Origin: an uncultured Candidatus Poseidoniales archaeon
GTDB taxonomy: Archaea > Thermoplasmatota > Poseidoniia > Poseidoniales > Poseidoniaceae
NCBI GenBank assembly: GCA_905182715.1
Contig: CAJJCP010000002.1
Span: forward strand, 1 to 58,382
Reading direction: 5' to 3'
DNA: 58,382 bases
Part shown: positions 8,373-18,021 of the stretch, in pieces
Layout: the number at the start of each line of letters is the position of its first letter
Numbering within the stretch: position 1 is the stretch's first letter
Position numbers and translations under genes: made by a program
Notes under the pieces: generated by a model
What the model was told of the DNA's origin: nothing
The model's input: the letters and a program-made list of their open reading frames with translations, nothing else
Database searches by the model: none

Positions 8373-11300
8373 TGATGAGATTATTCGAGTTGATTCCGAC
8401 GGGTCAACTGCTGTTGGGATTACTGGCCAGGGCCAAATGGTCTTAGTTGACTTGACGGGAGTGAATTCGACGGTTGCGCCTCAATACGATGCTGCTGCTG
8501 TGGACCTTGCATTGTTTAGCAATACGATACTTCTGGCAACTGATGGCGATGGTGTTCTTCGCTATGACTTGTCAAACAGTTCATGGCTAACCCCATGGAT
8601 TTCTACCGGTGTAAACGGTGCAAATAATGTCCCGGTAGCCGTTACTGGAGACATACTTTACTTTGGAATCCCCGGATACGGTGTCGCTCGCAAAGACCTC
8701 TCCACAGGTGAATTATTGATCCCATTAACCGAGGCAGGAAATAACGGTCAAGGCTCATCAACTGAAGTGCTTCCAAACGATAATATCTATGCGTTAGAAG
8801 CAGATGGAAGCAATCTCTACATTGGAACAAGTGGAGGAGCAATCGAGTGGGACGGGTCAAGTTCTACATCATTCCAAACCGGCAGTTCGTGGGACACTCG
8901 CCCTCAACAATACTTTGATTTCACTGTGTCAGGAGGCACTGTTTACGCTGCAACAAATATTGGAGTCTGTGCATGGTCAACGGGTCAAATTTCTTCTACA
9001 AACCCCGATTGCCTAAATGTCTTTGATGGTATGCCAAATTGGGCTACCTACTCTGTTGAAGCAGATGGGTATGGCTACATCTTTGGAGGCACTACCTCTG
9101 GAGTTGGCATCATCACTGCATCTCCTTACGAAGTCATAGGTGAATGGGAAGCGGGCGAGCAAACCCAAAATGCACCGGTTGAAGTCATTGATGATATTGC
9201 CTATATCGGCCTCGATGGCATTGGTGTAGCTCGCTATGACATACCAAATAATGCGTGGCTTACTTTGTGGACAGAAGACAATGTATTGGATGGCGGAAAC
9301 GAAGAAGTGACTGGATTGGTTGCTGACGTTACTCCCGGCCAAATTTGGATTTCAGGCGATGATGGTTTCCAACTCCTCAACACTACAACAGGGGCTGAAG
9401 TCTACGATATTGAATCGGGTTCAAGCCTCTTTGGCGACGGTGCAGGTACAACCGGTCCTGCATACGACCTCATTGTTGATAACGGAATTATGTATTACCA
9501 TACAGGAGAGGCTGATGTGTACCGTCTGGACATTGTGAACTATAGCAGGCTCAGTTACCTCGAAGCAGGTGCACAAGTGGATGAAAACAACGGTGACACC
9601 TTTGGCATGAATCTTGTCGATGGTAAAATCATGGTGAGTATTGCATCGAGTCAGTGGTGGAACACAGATGGATCAGGAGGGATTGCTCAATGGGATATTG
9701 CAAGCGGTTCATGGGACCAAAGTATTCTACCAATTGGACAGGTTGACCGCGTCACTGCATACGAATCTTCAACCGGTAATATGTGGGTCTCTTGGGGCGA
9801 AAGTAACCTCGAACTCATCGCATCAAATGGAACAACCATGGGTACTTGGGACGCTGATGACTTCAACTTCCCAATCCGAGAAATTCTCGAATTCAATGGT
9901 GAAGTTTTGTTCGCCACCGAAGACGGCGTTGCTCGTTACAACGAAACGAGCGATCAATGGCTCACAATGTGGGAAGAAGGGAATGGACTCCCGAACAATG
10001 CTGGTTCTCAAATCTATGAGTTGTGGACCGACGGTACAAATTTGGTCGTAGGTGGCGGAGACGTTAGCAACTTTGGCCAATTCCAAGGTGGCCATGTATC
10101 CCACTGGGACGGAACGGCTTGGAATGAGTACACGATGGGCCAAAGTGGAACGCCAGGTGGTTATCCACTTTCGATGGCTGAATGCGGCGGCTTACTTCAC
10201 GTTGGAATCTATGCCAACAACGGCGGTGTAGCCCGCTTCGACATGGCCAACGACACCTTCGTCGGCTCATTCACACGGGCCGACTTCGGCAACAGCCAAG
10301 TTTCAGGCGTAGCCTGCGATACAACCGATACGCTGTACGTCGCATTTTACGAAGACGAAGCTGACATCAAGAAATACGGATATTCAACGGGTGCATGGCT
10401 CACGCCGATTACTACTACCACCAATAATCTTCCAAGCGACCGCGTTTGGTGGGATGCGATCGACTATGCAAACGGCCAACTTGTTCTCGGGCACGGAATT
10501 GGCCTGAGTGGCGATAACATCATCGGTGGCGGTTACACCATTATCGCCACATCTGGGAACTCAAACGCTCAAGCTAACATCAACGGTGCTGGCTCTTCAG
10601 TCACTTCATTCCAATGGGTCAACAATCAATGGTTGATGGGACAAGCTGGTGGCTCCTCTGGATTCAGTAAGGTCGAAACATTGAGTGCGCTCGGCCAGAA
10701 CACCGTTGCAACCCTCCCTGGCCTTGTGAGTGGGCAAGTGACCACAATGACTGGCAACTCGACTCACCTCTGGGTTACAACCGCCGGTACCAGTCAAGGA
10801 TTTGGCCAATCCAGTGGAGCTGGAATGCTTCAAGGAGAACGCCAAACAGACGGGTCCATTCTTTGGCAAGATGGATGGATAATGGCTGCAAACAGTAAAG
10901 CGCAAGATGCTGAACTTATCGGCACCGACCTGTACATCTCTTCAACCCCTACTGGCTTGTATAAACTCGATACATTGACTGGAATCGTCTCCCGCCTCAA
11001 CGGTGGATTACACAATAATCTTGATGGAATGGTACTCGATGGAACAACGTTGATTCTCGGATTGATGGGTAGCGGCGGCTCAGCACCTGGAGTTCAATTA
11101 TACGACCTCCAAACCGGCTTCGGAAATGGTAAATTGCTTGGAGGATTGCCATCAAATGCAATCAATGGTTTCGCTGCAACAACGGATGTTCTCTACATTG
11201 CAACCAATGGCGGCATAGGACGCTGGAATTATGCAGCCTCCGATTGGATGAATCCACTCACAACCTCAGACGGACTTCCTACCAATGTTGTTGAAGATGT

Positions 11301-11700
11301 TCTTGTTGAAGGAAACTATCTCTGGATGACCACAACTGCTGGTTTAGTTCGAATGAACCTTACAACCAATGCAACGTCACTCTACACCTCTGCCTCTGGA
11401 CTCATGGGGACTTCAACCATGTCACTTACATCTTATACACCTACGGGTGGCGAAACAACACTGTTCGTTGGGCATGATGGCGCTGGTAGCGAACGCCCTG
11501 CTGTAACGACCATCGGATTGAGTTCTGGCACAATCACTGGCCATGAGTTCGACCAATTGCCTTCGAATAATATCGATGCATTAGCAAGCGATTACTGGGG
11601 CGTTCACATTGCCACAGATATTGGCCCAATGACGCATTGGAACAGCACCTCTTCGTTCTTTGAAAACGGAATCCCGTCCTTCCAAGTCTTTGGTTGGCCT
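7600..11700 (+). repeat. internal propeller repeats in the giant surface protein
   Basis: Recurring blade units of roughly 45-60 residues share a core of the type A-R-Y-D-x6-W-L-T-x-W preceded by a strand ending in GV or GI. Examples start near 7630 (VRWDLNSG), 8560 (LRYDLSNS), 9230 (ARYDIPNN), 9925 (ARYNETSD), 10370 (KKYGYSTG) and 11215 (GRWNYAAS). The repeats are diverged in DNA, so they are protein-level repeats rather than recent duplications. Confidence 0.6.
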
Positions 11701-13755
11701 GTACAAAAAATGGTCAGTGATGGAGACCATCTTCTGGTGTTTGGTGGAAACGGTGTTTCGATTGTTGAAGCTCGGACAAATTCGCATCAAAACCTCAAGA
11801 TGATTTCAATGCCACTTCTTACTGGTGGAACCATTTCTCCAGATTATATATGGCTCACAACAGATGGCGAAGGATTGTATGGATACGAAAATAATCCTCA
11901 ATATACCGAAATTGACCGCGTATCCATTCGATATGCAGACCCGTTGAATGTGGGCTTCAATTTAGCATCGAAAGACATCACTGACATGACCCACCCTGGA
12001 ATGAGTATTACGCTTGCAGACCTCAATTCCACTGTGGTTCTCGACTCGACACAAGGGGTTGCGGGAACCAATGGCATCATGTTCCAAACTGTGCCTTTGG
12101 CATTTACCTCTCCAGTGAACAATGCGGCAACGTGGGCTCAATCAAAGAGCCTCAAATACAATGCAACCATTGAACTCAACAATAATCCAGATTTTGAAAC
12201 GACAATGCAACTCGCTGTGGATAACGGTATTATTGTCAATGGAACACAATACATGCGAATGACATTGCGCTCTCCTTCAAACGGATCGATTCATGTCCGG
12301 CTCATCTATGACTATGTCCGTACTGAAACACCGATTTCCATGACCGATATCATCGATCGTCCTGATGATGGCGGTGGTGCATTGTTGGCCAATTGGAGTC
12401 TTGTGCATGATGATAACTTTGCACGATATCTCGTCTACGTCAATGACGGGCCTGTTTGGACAGTTGATGGTGGTATACTCACTGCAGATGACCTCGCAGG
12501 ACGCACGATTGACAAAGCAGTCTCCTTGCACAGCCGTCTTTCCAGTGAAGTAACTACTGCCAACGGAGTCCCCTTGACTGATGGTGAGCAATACTACGCA
12601 GTCGTTGTGGTTGAATACGATGATGGGCATTTAGGAACGCCTTCTCCAATTATGGGACCTGCTTCTCCATCCAATGAGGTTCCACTCTCGCCATTATGGG
12701 CAAATGCTGGACCTCATGACGGCGGAGCTGACGGCGATCTAGAAGTGGAATGGGCTCGATGTACCTCGAGTGATTTAGTAGGTACGATGATTTATGCTTC
12801 AACCAGTTCAATGACTGATGTACTCGGACTGACTCCTGAATCTGAAGTCATGAAGACGGAAGGAAACACAACTGTGCTCTCACTCGATGCTGGTCAACCC
12901 TACTGGCTTGCCCTTACATGCGTTGATGAATCTGGTCAAGAGGATGTGATGAATCCAACAATCATTGGACCTGTTGTACCAACAGGTGGATTAAACGACA
13001 ATACTGCACCTCCAAAGATGGTGAATGTAGCTGCTATAGACACACCGGAGGATGATGGTGGGAGAATTACCGTTTCATGGGATGTGAACCCCGCGGAAGA
13101 CTGCACGTTCTATGCTGTATTTATTCGAGTGTCATCGGGTGATTTTGATGGCGAGACTATTCCATCTGCTTCTGTTGAAAGCAGTGAATATACTCAAGCA
13201 AAAATTATTGATGACTGCTCTGAAACTTCAACGACTGTTACGAGTATCGACGGTGTTGCACTGCAAGATGGACAAGCGTACTATGTTGGCGTTGTTGCTT
13301 ACGATGATTGGTTGAATGCAAATCTTGCTGACGTTGATTTGGTACAAGTTACTCCTCTACGCAACATTCCTGGAGGCAGTACAACTCCTGACCGAGTTGG
13401 TACAGTCAATGCCTTTGACCACCCTGATGATGACGGAACTGCAATTGATGTCATCTGGTCGATCTCTGATGCTGATGACTTCTCACACTACATCGTATGG
13501 GCTGCTGACCAGCCAATCTCTGACCTTTCAATTGCATGGGCTGCGTTTGGTGATGATGAAGGAAAGTGTGCTTGTTTGAAGATTAACAAACAGTGGATTG
13601 ATGAAGATTACAACCCGATTGAATTATCGATTTCGACCGCTCTCTATGGCGGCGACTCAATCATTGATGCTACCCCACAAATCATCAAGCCGGATGTTGA
13701 ACTTATTCGTCGTCGTAACTGTGCACGACCTTGCTGGAAATGTCTATCTCACTGA
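8269..13755 (+). CDS. giant secreted beta-propeller/Fn3 surface protein, central segment
   Basis: Continuation of the protein that begins at 6657; the true join is near 8365, so residues before ELTDDEIIRVDSDG are out of frame. It contains many propeller blades: LRYDLSNSSWLTPW, ARYDIPNNAWLTLWTEDN, ARYNETSDQWLTMWEEGN, and GLPTNVVEDVLVEGNYLWM, which matches the Reg_prop consensus (GLPxNxVxxIxxDxxGxLWxGT). From about 12340 it changes to Fn3-like modules opened by a D-x-P-D-D-G signature. Reg_prop blades occur in hybrid two-component sensors, but there is no kinase here. Coding leaves this frame near 13705, where ELIRRR is replaced by ELFVVVTVHDLAGNVYLTD in the next frame. Confidence 0.85.
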   Translation: MAHMYSSLQKVECIKCTTTARLLQTWDTSNTELTDDEIIRVDSDGSTAVGITGQGQMVLVDLTGVNSTVAPQYDAAAVDLALFSNTILLATDGDGVLRYDLSNSSWLTPWISTGVNGANNVPVAVTGDILYFGIPGYGVARKDLSTGELLIPLTEAGNNGQGSSTEVLPNDNIYALEADGSNLYIGTSGGAIEWDGSSSTSFQTGSSWDTRPQQYFDFTVSGGTVYAATNIGVCAWSTGQISSTNPDCLNVFDGMPNWATYSVEADGYGYIFGGTTSGVGIITASPYEVIGEWEAGEQTQNAPVEVIDDIAYIGLDGIGVARYDIPNNAWLTLWTEDNVLDGGNEEVTGLVADVTPGQIWISGDDGFQLLNTTTGAEVYDIESGSSLFGDGAGTTGPAYDLIVDNGIMYYHTGEADVYRLDIVNYSRLSYLEAGAQVDENNGDTFGMNLVDGKIMVSIASSQWWNTDGSGGIAQWDIASGSWDQSILPIGQVDRVTAYESSTGNMWVSWGESNLELIASNGTTMGTWDADDFNFPIREILEFNGEVLFATEDGVARYNETSDQWLTMWEEGNGLPNNAGSQIYELWTDGTNLVVGGGDVSNFGQFQGGHVSHWDGTAWNEYTMGQSGTPGGYPLSMAECGGLLHVGIYANNGGVARFDMANDTFVGSFTRADFGNSQVSGVACDTTDTLYVAFYEDEADIKKYGYSTGAWLTPITTTTNNLPSDRVWWDAIDYANGQLVLGHGIGLSGDNIIGGGYTIIATSGNSNAQANINGAGSSVTSFQWVNNQWLMGQAGGSSGFSKVETLSALGQNTVATLPGLVSGQVTTMTGNSTHLWVTTAGTSQGFGQSSGAGMLQGERQTDGSILWQDGWIMAANSKAQDAELIGTDLYISSTPTGLYKLDTLTGIVSRLNGGLHNNLDGMVLDGTTLILGLMGSGGSAPGVQLYDLQTGFGNGKLLGGLPSNAINGFAATTDVLYIATNGGIGRWNYAASDWMNPLTTSDGLPTNVVEDVLVEGNYLWMTTTAGLVRMNLTTNATSLYTSASGLMGTSTMSLTSYTPTGGETTLFVGHDGAGSERPAVTTIGLSSGTITGHEFDQLPSNNIDALASDYWGVHIATDIGPMTHWNSTSSFFENGIPSFQVFGWPVQKMVSDGDHLLVFGGNGVSIVEARTNSHQNLKMISMPLLTGGTISPDYIWLTTDGEGLYGYENNPQYTEIDRVSIRYADPLNVGFNLASKDITDMTHPGMSITLADLNSTVVLDSTQGVAGTNGIMFQTVPLAFTSPVNNAATWAQSKSLKYNATIELNNNPDFETTMQLAVDNGIIVNGTQYMRMTLRSPSNGSIHVRLIYDYVRTETPISMTDIIDRPDDGGGALLANWSLVHDDNFARYLVYVNDGPVWTVDGGILTADDLAGRTIDKAVSLHSRLSSEVTTANGVPLTDGEQYYAVVVVEYDDGHLGTPSPIMGPASPSNEVPLSPLWANAGPHDGGADGDLEVEWARCTSSDLVGTMIYASTSSMTDVLGLTPESEVMKTEGNTTVLSLDAGQPYWLALTCVDESGQEDVMNPTIIGPVVPTGGLNDNTAPPKMVNVAAIDTPEDDGGRITVSWDVNPAEDCTFYAVFIRVSSGDFDGETIPSASVESSEYTQAKIIDDCSETSTTVTSIDGVALQDGQAYYVGVVAYDDWLNANLADVDLVQVTPLRNIPGGSTTPDRVGTVNAFDHPDDDGTAIDVIWSISDADDFSHYIVWAADQPISDLSIAWAAFGDDEGKCACLKINKQWIDEDYNPIELSISTALYGGDSIIDATPQIIKPDVELIRRRNCARPCWKCLSH

Positions 13756-14470
13756 CTTACCGCAAGCCACTGTAATTCCAATTAACAACTTGCAAGATGT
13801 TACCGCACCAGCACCACTGGAAACACTCGAACTGTATGACCGTCCGAACGATGACGGAAGTGCACTGCTTCTCGACTTTGAATTAAGTAACGAAAGTGAT
13901 GTGGCGAGTTATGAAGTCTATGCCGCAACCTGGTCTTTTGATGCCGTGGGAATGGGAAGTACAGGACCTGCAACGCCGGTTGCTGTTCTTTCACGGCTTC
14001 CTGAACTACCGCTCACTATCGAAATTGTTGCCGGAGATACTCCCGTAATTGCTGGTCAAGAAATCTGGGCTGTTGTGGTCGTACGAGATACCGCCGGTAA
14101 TGCTCAAGAAATTAATTTGGCAAGTGTTTCAGCACAATCGGTTGATGATGGAGTCGATGACTTGGGTGGATACCTCAGCGAAATTGAAGATGTTGTGCTG
14201 TCCTGGAATTCGGAAAAGAATATTTTGGTAGAATGGACGCATTCCACCGACTCGAGTGTCCGTGGCTATCGCGTTTACATTTCAAACTCTGACTTTTCCA
14301 CAAACTCAGAAGCTGACTTTGTTGCTGAAGTGAAGGCGTCGAATTCATTCCTTATCACTCCCAATAATTACGATCCGTTGGTGAATACATCCGCTTGGTA
14401 TATCGCAGTAACACCATTCGATGACCTCTTTGAAAGAGAAGAAGTGGACGCAATGATGCTCGATGTCTTT
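12340..14470 (+). repeat. six tandem Fn3-like modules in the giant surface protein
   Basis: Modules of about 110-120 residues begin with a D-x-P-x-D-D/G-G motif and a strand ending in W: DRPDDGGGALLANW (12355), GPHDGGADGDLEVEW (12710), DTPEDDGGRITVSW (13045), DHPDDDGTAIDVIW (13420), DRPNDDGSALLLDF (13838), and a weaker one at SWNSEKNILVEW (14200). Each continues with a Y-x-V/I-Y/F strand and ends near a GQxYYAVVV-type strand, the usual Fn3 G-strand pattern. Confidence 0.6.
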
Positions 14471-14947
14471 GGAAAGGATACTTCGAATTCGGATGGCGGA
14501 GAAGAATCGACGAATGAAAATGAGTTTTCATCTCTCCTTACCACACCAAACCTATTGGCAGCTGGACTGTTGATTATTGCGCTTCTTTTGCTGGTTGCTA
14601 TTGTTCGCTCACGTGGAGGACAGCGTAGCCGAGACCAAACACTCGAATTGCAAGAAGCAACATGGGGAATTCAAGACGATGGCTGGGGTGATGTCGGCGT
14701 CCCTGCTCCACCTCCAATGGCAAGCAAGGCAGTACCGGCTGTTGATTCAAATCAAGGCAGTAATGTCAATGCAGCAGCACAACCGATTGGCAATCAGGAC
14801 CTTTACGGCCGGCCTGCATACCAACCTGCACAGCCAGTCATGCAACCTGCTCAAAATAATGCATTATTGAACGACCTTGCTGGACCAACGTCGCCACAAC
14901 TTCCTCAAGCGAGCATTGATACATCATTCTTGGATGACTTGCTTTGA
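13598..14947 (+). CDS. giant secreted beta-propeller/Fn3 surface protein, C-terminal segment with membrane anchor
   Basis: True coding in this frame starts near 13705 with LFVVVTVHDLAGNVYLTD. Two further Fn3-like modules follow (YDRPNDDGSALLLDFELS and VVLSWNSEKNILVEWTHS). A single membrane helix (LLAAGLLIIALLLLVAIV, about 14545-14605) followed by RSRGGQRSRD anchors the protein with most of its mass outside. The cytoplasmic tail of about 110 residues is rich in Pro, Gln, Ala and Asn (VPAPPPMASKAV, QPAQPVMQPAQNN) and ends in SFLDDLL; it is probably disordered. The stop is 10 bases before pabC. Confidence 0.8.
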   Translation: MMKITTRLNYRFRPLSMAATQSLMLPHKSSSRMLNLFVVVTVHDLAGNVYLTDLPQATVIPINNLQDVTAPAPLETLELYDRPNDDGSALLLDFELSNESDVASYEVYAATWSFDAVGMGSTGPATPVAVLSRLPELPLTIEIVAGDTPVIAGQEIWAVVVVRDTAGNAQEINLASVSAQSVDDGVDDLGGYLSEIEDVVLSWNSEKNILVEWTHSTDSSVRGYRVYISNSDFSTNSEADFVAEVKASNSFLITPNNYDPLVNTSAWYIAVTPFDDLFEREEVDAMMLDVFGKDTSNSDGGEESTNENEFSSLLTTPNLLAAGLLIIALLLLVAIVRSRGGQRSRDQTLELQEATWGIQDDGWGDVGVPAPPPMASKAVPAVDSNQGSNVNAAAQPIGNQDLYGRPAYQPAQPVMQPAQNNALLNDLAGPTSPQLPQASIDTSFLDDLL

Positions 14948-14956
14948 GGCGTATCG

Positions 14957-15749
14957 ATGAGTGTGGGCAATTCCGGCAATCCTCGTGACGCGGTCTTTAC
15001 CACTGCGTTGTGGGACGGTGCCTTTGCTCTTAGCCGATTGGGGACTCCATGTGCAACGGCTGGCATGAGCACGCCGGGCAGTTTGCGCCTTCATTTGCCT
15101 CTCGATTATGACTCAACAACTGGTCTCGATCTTTTTGTGAGAAAGAACAAGTTACAGCAAGGGCCCTCTCTTGAACCTTCAATGCTTGGTTCGAATCGAA
15201 TGCTTACGTACGGGAAAGATGGTCATCGAAGCTCGTACGATTTCTTTTCGCAACGAAGAGATAGATGCAATCACTCTACCCGCTCCTCGTTGGTCTTCAA
15301 AGGTAAATGGAACAAAGCACGGAGATTGGAAACCCTATCGAGAGGCACATGAAAGCGCTGAAAAGCGTGGGGCAGACCTCGCATTCCTCATACATGATTA
15401 CGCCATCGTCGATGGCGATAGAGCGATGCCTGTTGTTCTCGATGATGATGGAACTGCATGGGTTGCAGCGGAGGAGGAAGGAGGGGTTACCAGCATCACC
15501 CTCAATATTCTGAGAGAAGGGTTGGAAGCTGCTGGGATTCCTGTACATTTTGGCCGATTAAACGAACGTTTGGTGGCTCGTGCTGCGGAAGTCATTGCAA
15601 TTGGAAGTGGGATTGGAGCATGCCGAGTGCTTTCACTCGATGACGAAATGCTTGGCGAAGGCGTTACGCTTACAAAACGGTGTCAAGCGCTTTTAGATAT
15701 GCATTACCAAGACGAAGCAACATGGTTTGATGTGAGGTCGGCCCTATGA
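14957..15749 (+). CDS. pabC: PLP class IV aminotransferase-fold enzyme, probable 4-amino-4-deoxychorismate lyase (PabC), frameshift
   Basis: The N-terminal part (ATG 14957, GAGG 10 bases upstream) reads RDAVFTTALWDGAFALSRLG, the D-G-x-F start of class IV enzymes. Near 15170 the frame changes to LVRIECLRTGKMVIEARTIS. The candidate Schiff-base lysine is in NGTKHGDW; GADLAFLIHD, the glutamate-bearing AAEEEGGVTSITLN and AEVIAIGSGIGACRVLSLDD follow. PabC releases 4-aminobenzoate and pyruvate from aminodeoxychorismate. Substrate is inferred from the gene that follows: the stop overlaps the pabB start by four bases (ATGA). A branched-chain aminotransferase or D-amino acid transaminase is the alternative. 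The region 15080-15170 may hold a second frame break. Confidence 0.75.
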
Positions 15750-17185
15750 GTCAACGTTTTCTTTCCTTCCACGCCCATTTGCGTGAGATTGGATTGCTCG
15801 GAGAAAAAGCCGTTCACTTTGGTGGACCTGATGATGTACTGCTCTATTCTGGTGGACCTCAATCTCACTTGTCCCAATATTCAATGCTCTGCGGTCCATC
15901 TCGAAAACGCGTTTTGGTACGACAACCAAGTCATACAAATATCCCACCTGCCCAACAACACAGTCCGTTGAAAGGAGAAGTACAATTGGTAAAAGAAAAG
16001 ACTCCATTCGTTGCTCAAGTAGAAGAATGGAAGCATGGATGTTGGTATCACTTAACCTCAATTTTTGCTAAGAGTCTACCAGAACTATTGGAGAAATTAC
16101 ACACACATACTCCAAAACAAGTCTTCGAAACCCCGCCCGATTTATCTTTACCTCAACGACCGTTTTGGTCTGGCGCCTTAGCCTATGACATGGTTCAATG
16201 GACACGCCCCCTTCAACTTCAGCATGTGCCGGATGAAGGCGAATTACTGGTGATCTTGTGGCTTGTTGAACGAATGGTGGTTCATGAAAAGTCAACTGAT
16301 TCAATTCAATGCCATGCCATCAAAGGCGATCAATGGTGTCAAGAAGTATCTCAATATGTAGAACACGATTCGGTCTTAGAAGCATTGACTGAGCCCTCAG
16401 CCTCGATCGAAACAAGTTCGATGACCGACGACCAGCATGAACAAGCGATTGAAGCGATACGTGGTAGCATTCGAAAAGGACAAATGTATCAAGTCAATGT
16501 AGGTCGATGGTGGAGTGGAAGAATCCGTGAGCACCCCCGACGAATATTCCAACGATTGAATGAGGCAAATCCTGCTCCATTCTCTGGCTACCTCGAAGCA
16601 CCTGACTTGGGTTTTTCCTTAGTGTGCTCATCGCCAGAATCCTTACTCAAATGCGATGGCAAATCAATATTCACCTCTCCAATAAAAGGCACACGGCCTC
16701 GAGGCTCTCACCCTGAACAAGAGATTGAACTGCGTAATGAAATGGTTCTTGATGAAAAAGAACGTTCAGAACATCGAATGTTAGTCGACCTCATGCGTAA
16801 TGATCTTTCAGCAGTATCAAAAGTTGGAAGTGTTCAAGTTGAGCGATTCGATGTTGAAGCGTATGCACAGGTACAACACCTTGTATCTCAGGTTTCAGGC
16901 GTATTGGATGAAGATTCAAATGGGCTTGATGCCTTGCAGGCCGTCTTCCCAGGCGGTAGCATCACCGGCTGTCCACGGACCGTAGTTTGTGCAGCAATCG
17001 ATGAATTAGAACAACGCCCACGCTCTTTTTGGACCGGGTCCATTGGCTGGGTCGATATCACTTCAGGTGCCTGTTCCTGGAACATACTGATTCGAACGTT
17101 AATTGCTCGAAAGCAACGTGGACAATGGCATGGAAGTGTTGCTGCAGGCGGCGGGATTACAATCGGCTCAGATCCCAAAAACTGA
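15746..17185 (+). CDS. pabB: aminodeoxychorismate synthase component I (PabB), N-terminal part of a PabB-PabA fusion
   Basis: Converts chorismate and ammonia to 4-amino-4-deoxychorismate. The chorismate-binding core is intact: QMYQVNVGRWWSG, SPESLLKCDGKSIFTSPIKG, NEMVLDEKERSEHRMLVDLM, FPGGSITGCPR and GGGITIGSDP. The PIKGT motif (about residue 311) has the lysine characteristic of PabB; anthranilate synthase TrpE has PIAGT. The frame stops at 17185 after SDPKN only because the five-A run at 17177-17181 holds one extra A; with four A the sequence reads SDPKTEVEEAKWKAA and runs into the glutaminase domain. So the natural product is very probably one protein of about 746 residues ending at 17984. 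Confidence 0.92.
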   Translation: MSQRFLSFHAHLREIGLLGEKAVHFGGPDDVLLYSGGPQSHLSQYSMLCGPSRKRVLVRQPSHTNIPPAQQHSPLKGEVQLVKEKTPFVAQVEEWKHGCWYHLTSIFAKSLPELLEKLHTHTPKQVFETPPDLSLPQRPFWSGALAYDMVQWTRPLQLQHVPDEGELLVILWLVERMVVHEKSTDSIQCHAIKGDQWCQEVSQYVEHDSVLEALTEPSASIETSSMTDDQHEQAIEAIRGSIRKGQMYQVNVGRWWSGRIREHPRRIFQRLNEANPAPFSGYLEAPDLGFSLVCSSPESLLKCDGKSIFTSPIKGTRPRGSHPEQEIELRNEMVLDEKERSEHRMLVDLMRNDLSAVSKVGSVQVERFDVEAYAQVQHLVSQVSGVLDEDSNGLDALQAVFPGGSITGCPRTVVCAAIDELEQRPRSFWTGSIGWVDITSGACSWNILIRTLIARKQRGQWHGSVAAGGGITIGSDPKN

Positions 17186-17984
17186 AGTTGAAGAAGCAAA
17201 ATGGAAAGCGGCTGCTCTTCGGAAGGCATGCGGATGGATTGATGGAGAACTCGCGCAGTTACCTATTGGTGAACTCGCAATACATCAACTGGAAGTTGAG
17301 GCGGCTCCAATCGCCTCGAGCGTAGGAAAGGTTCGATTCATTGACGAGAAGACACAAGCCGAAGGTTGCGTTTTGTTGATTGACAACCTCGATTCATTTA
17401 CTCTCAATATTGCACATGCAATCGCTGGTTTGGGGCGAGAGGTGCTGATTTACAAAGCAAGAGATGGGGATACAGAAATGGATTGGAATGATGAGACGTG
17501 TGTTGAATTCGTACGTCGCTTCCAACCAACTCACATTGTACTTGGGCCAGGGCCTGGAGAGCCCACAGACTCTCCACTCACAATGAGTTTAGCTCATTCG
17601 GCCCTCTCTGGAAAAGTTACGGCTCCACTTCTAGGGATTTGTCTCGGCCACCAAGCGCTTGGAATGGCTGCTGGGATGGAGTTGGTACAATCCCCGAATG
17701 GGCCAGTTCATGGTGCGCCACGAGCATGTTTGCACAACCAAACGGGAGTTTTCTCGACCTTGAAATCTCCCGCGACGTTCACCCGCTACAATTCCCTGTC
17801 TCTTGCTTCAATGGAAAATGGAACATTCCTCGAAACTGCACATGAAGCAGACACACAAATGGTCATGGGAATTCGACATCCAAATGTGCCCATACATGGT
17901 ATTCAGTTCCACCCAGAGTCTGTTGGTTCGAAAGAAGGGCTCGAATTGCTCAAGAATTTCCTCGCTCTCGAAGCGGATGATTGA
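17103..17984 (+). CDS. pabA: aminodeoxychorismate synthase glutaminase component (PabA), C-terminal part of the fusion
   Basis: Class I glutamine amidotransferase supplying ammonia to PabB. True coding in this frame starts at about 17180 (TEVEEAKWKAAALRKACGWI, the last helix of PabB), passes a linker of about 55 residues, then VLLIDNLDSFTLNIAHAIAG opens the glutaminase domain. The catalytic triad is visible: nucleophile Cys in LLGICLGHQALG (about 17640), and His and Glu in GIQFHPESVGS (about 17905). The oxyanion segment is LGPGPGEP. No start codon with a ribosome site lies near the domain boundary, which supports fusion. Could serve anthranilate synthase too, but the PabB partner and pabC upstream point to 4-aminobenzoate. 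Confidence 0.9.
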   Translation: MLESNVDNGMEVLLQAAGLQSAQIPKTEVEEAKWKAAALRKACGWIDGELAQLPIGELAIHQLEVEAAPIASSVGKVRFIDEKTQAEGCVLLIDNLDSFTLNIAHAIAGLGREVLIYKARDGDTEMDWNDETCVEFVRRFQPTHIVLGPGPGEPTDSPLTMSLAHSALSGKVTAPLLGICLGHQALGMAAGMELVQSPNGPVHGAPRACLHNQTGVFSTLKSPATFTRYNSLSLASMENGTFLETAHEADTQMVMGIRHPNVPIHGIQFHPESVGSKEGLELLKNFLALEADD

Positions 17985-18021
17985 AGAATCGTGCGCGAGT
18001 GGCGAGAGTTGAGGGAGTAGT

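Noticed and set aside
12100-12200. Possible phase-variation by short tandem repeats in the giant protein
   Set aside because: Searched by eye for homopolymers or short repeats at the two frame breaks (8365, 13705); neither sits in a long repeat, so phase variation is not supported.
15181-15205. GGTTCGAATC-like sequence suggesting a tRNA T-loop
   Set aside because: No acceptor, D or anticodon stem surrounds it, and it lies inside the pabC coding region.
15746-17984. Anthranilate synthase TrpE-TrpG fusion
   Set aside because: The PIKGT lysine and the pabC neighbour indicate aminodeoxychorismate synthase; no trp genes are adjacent.
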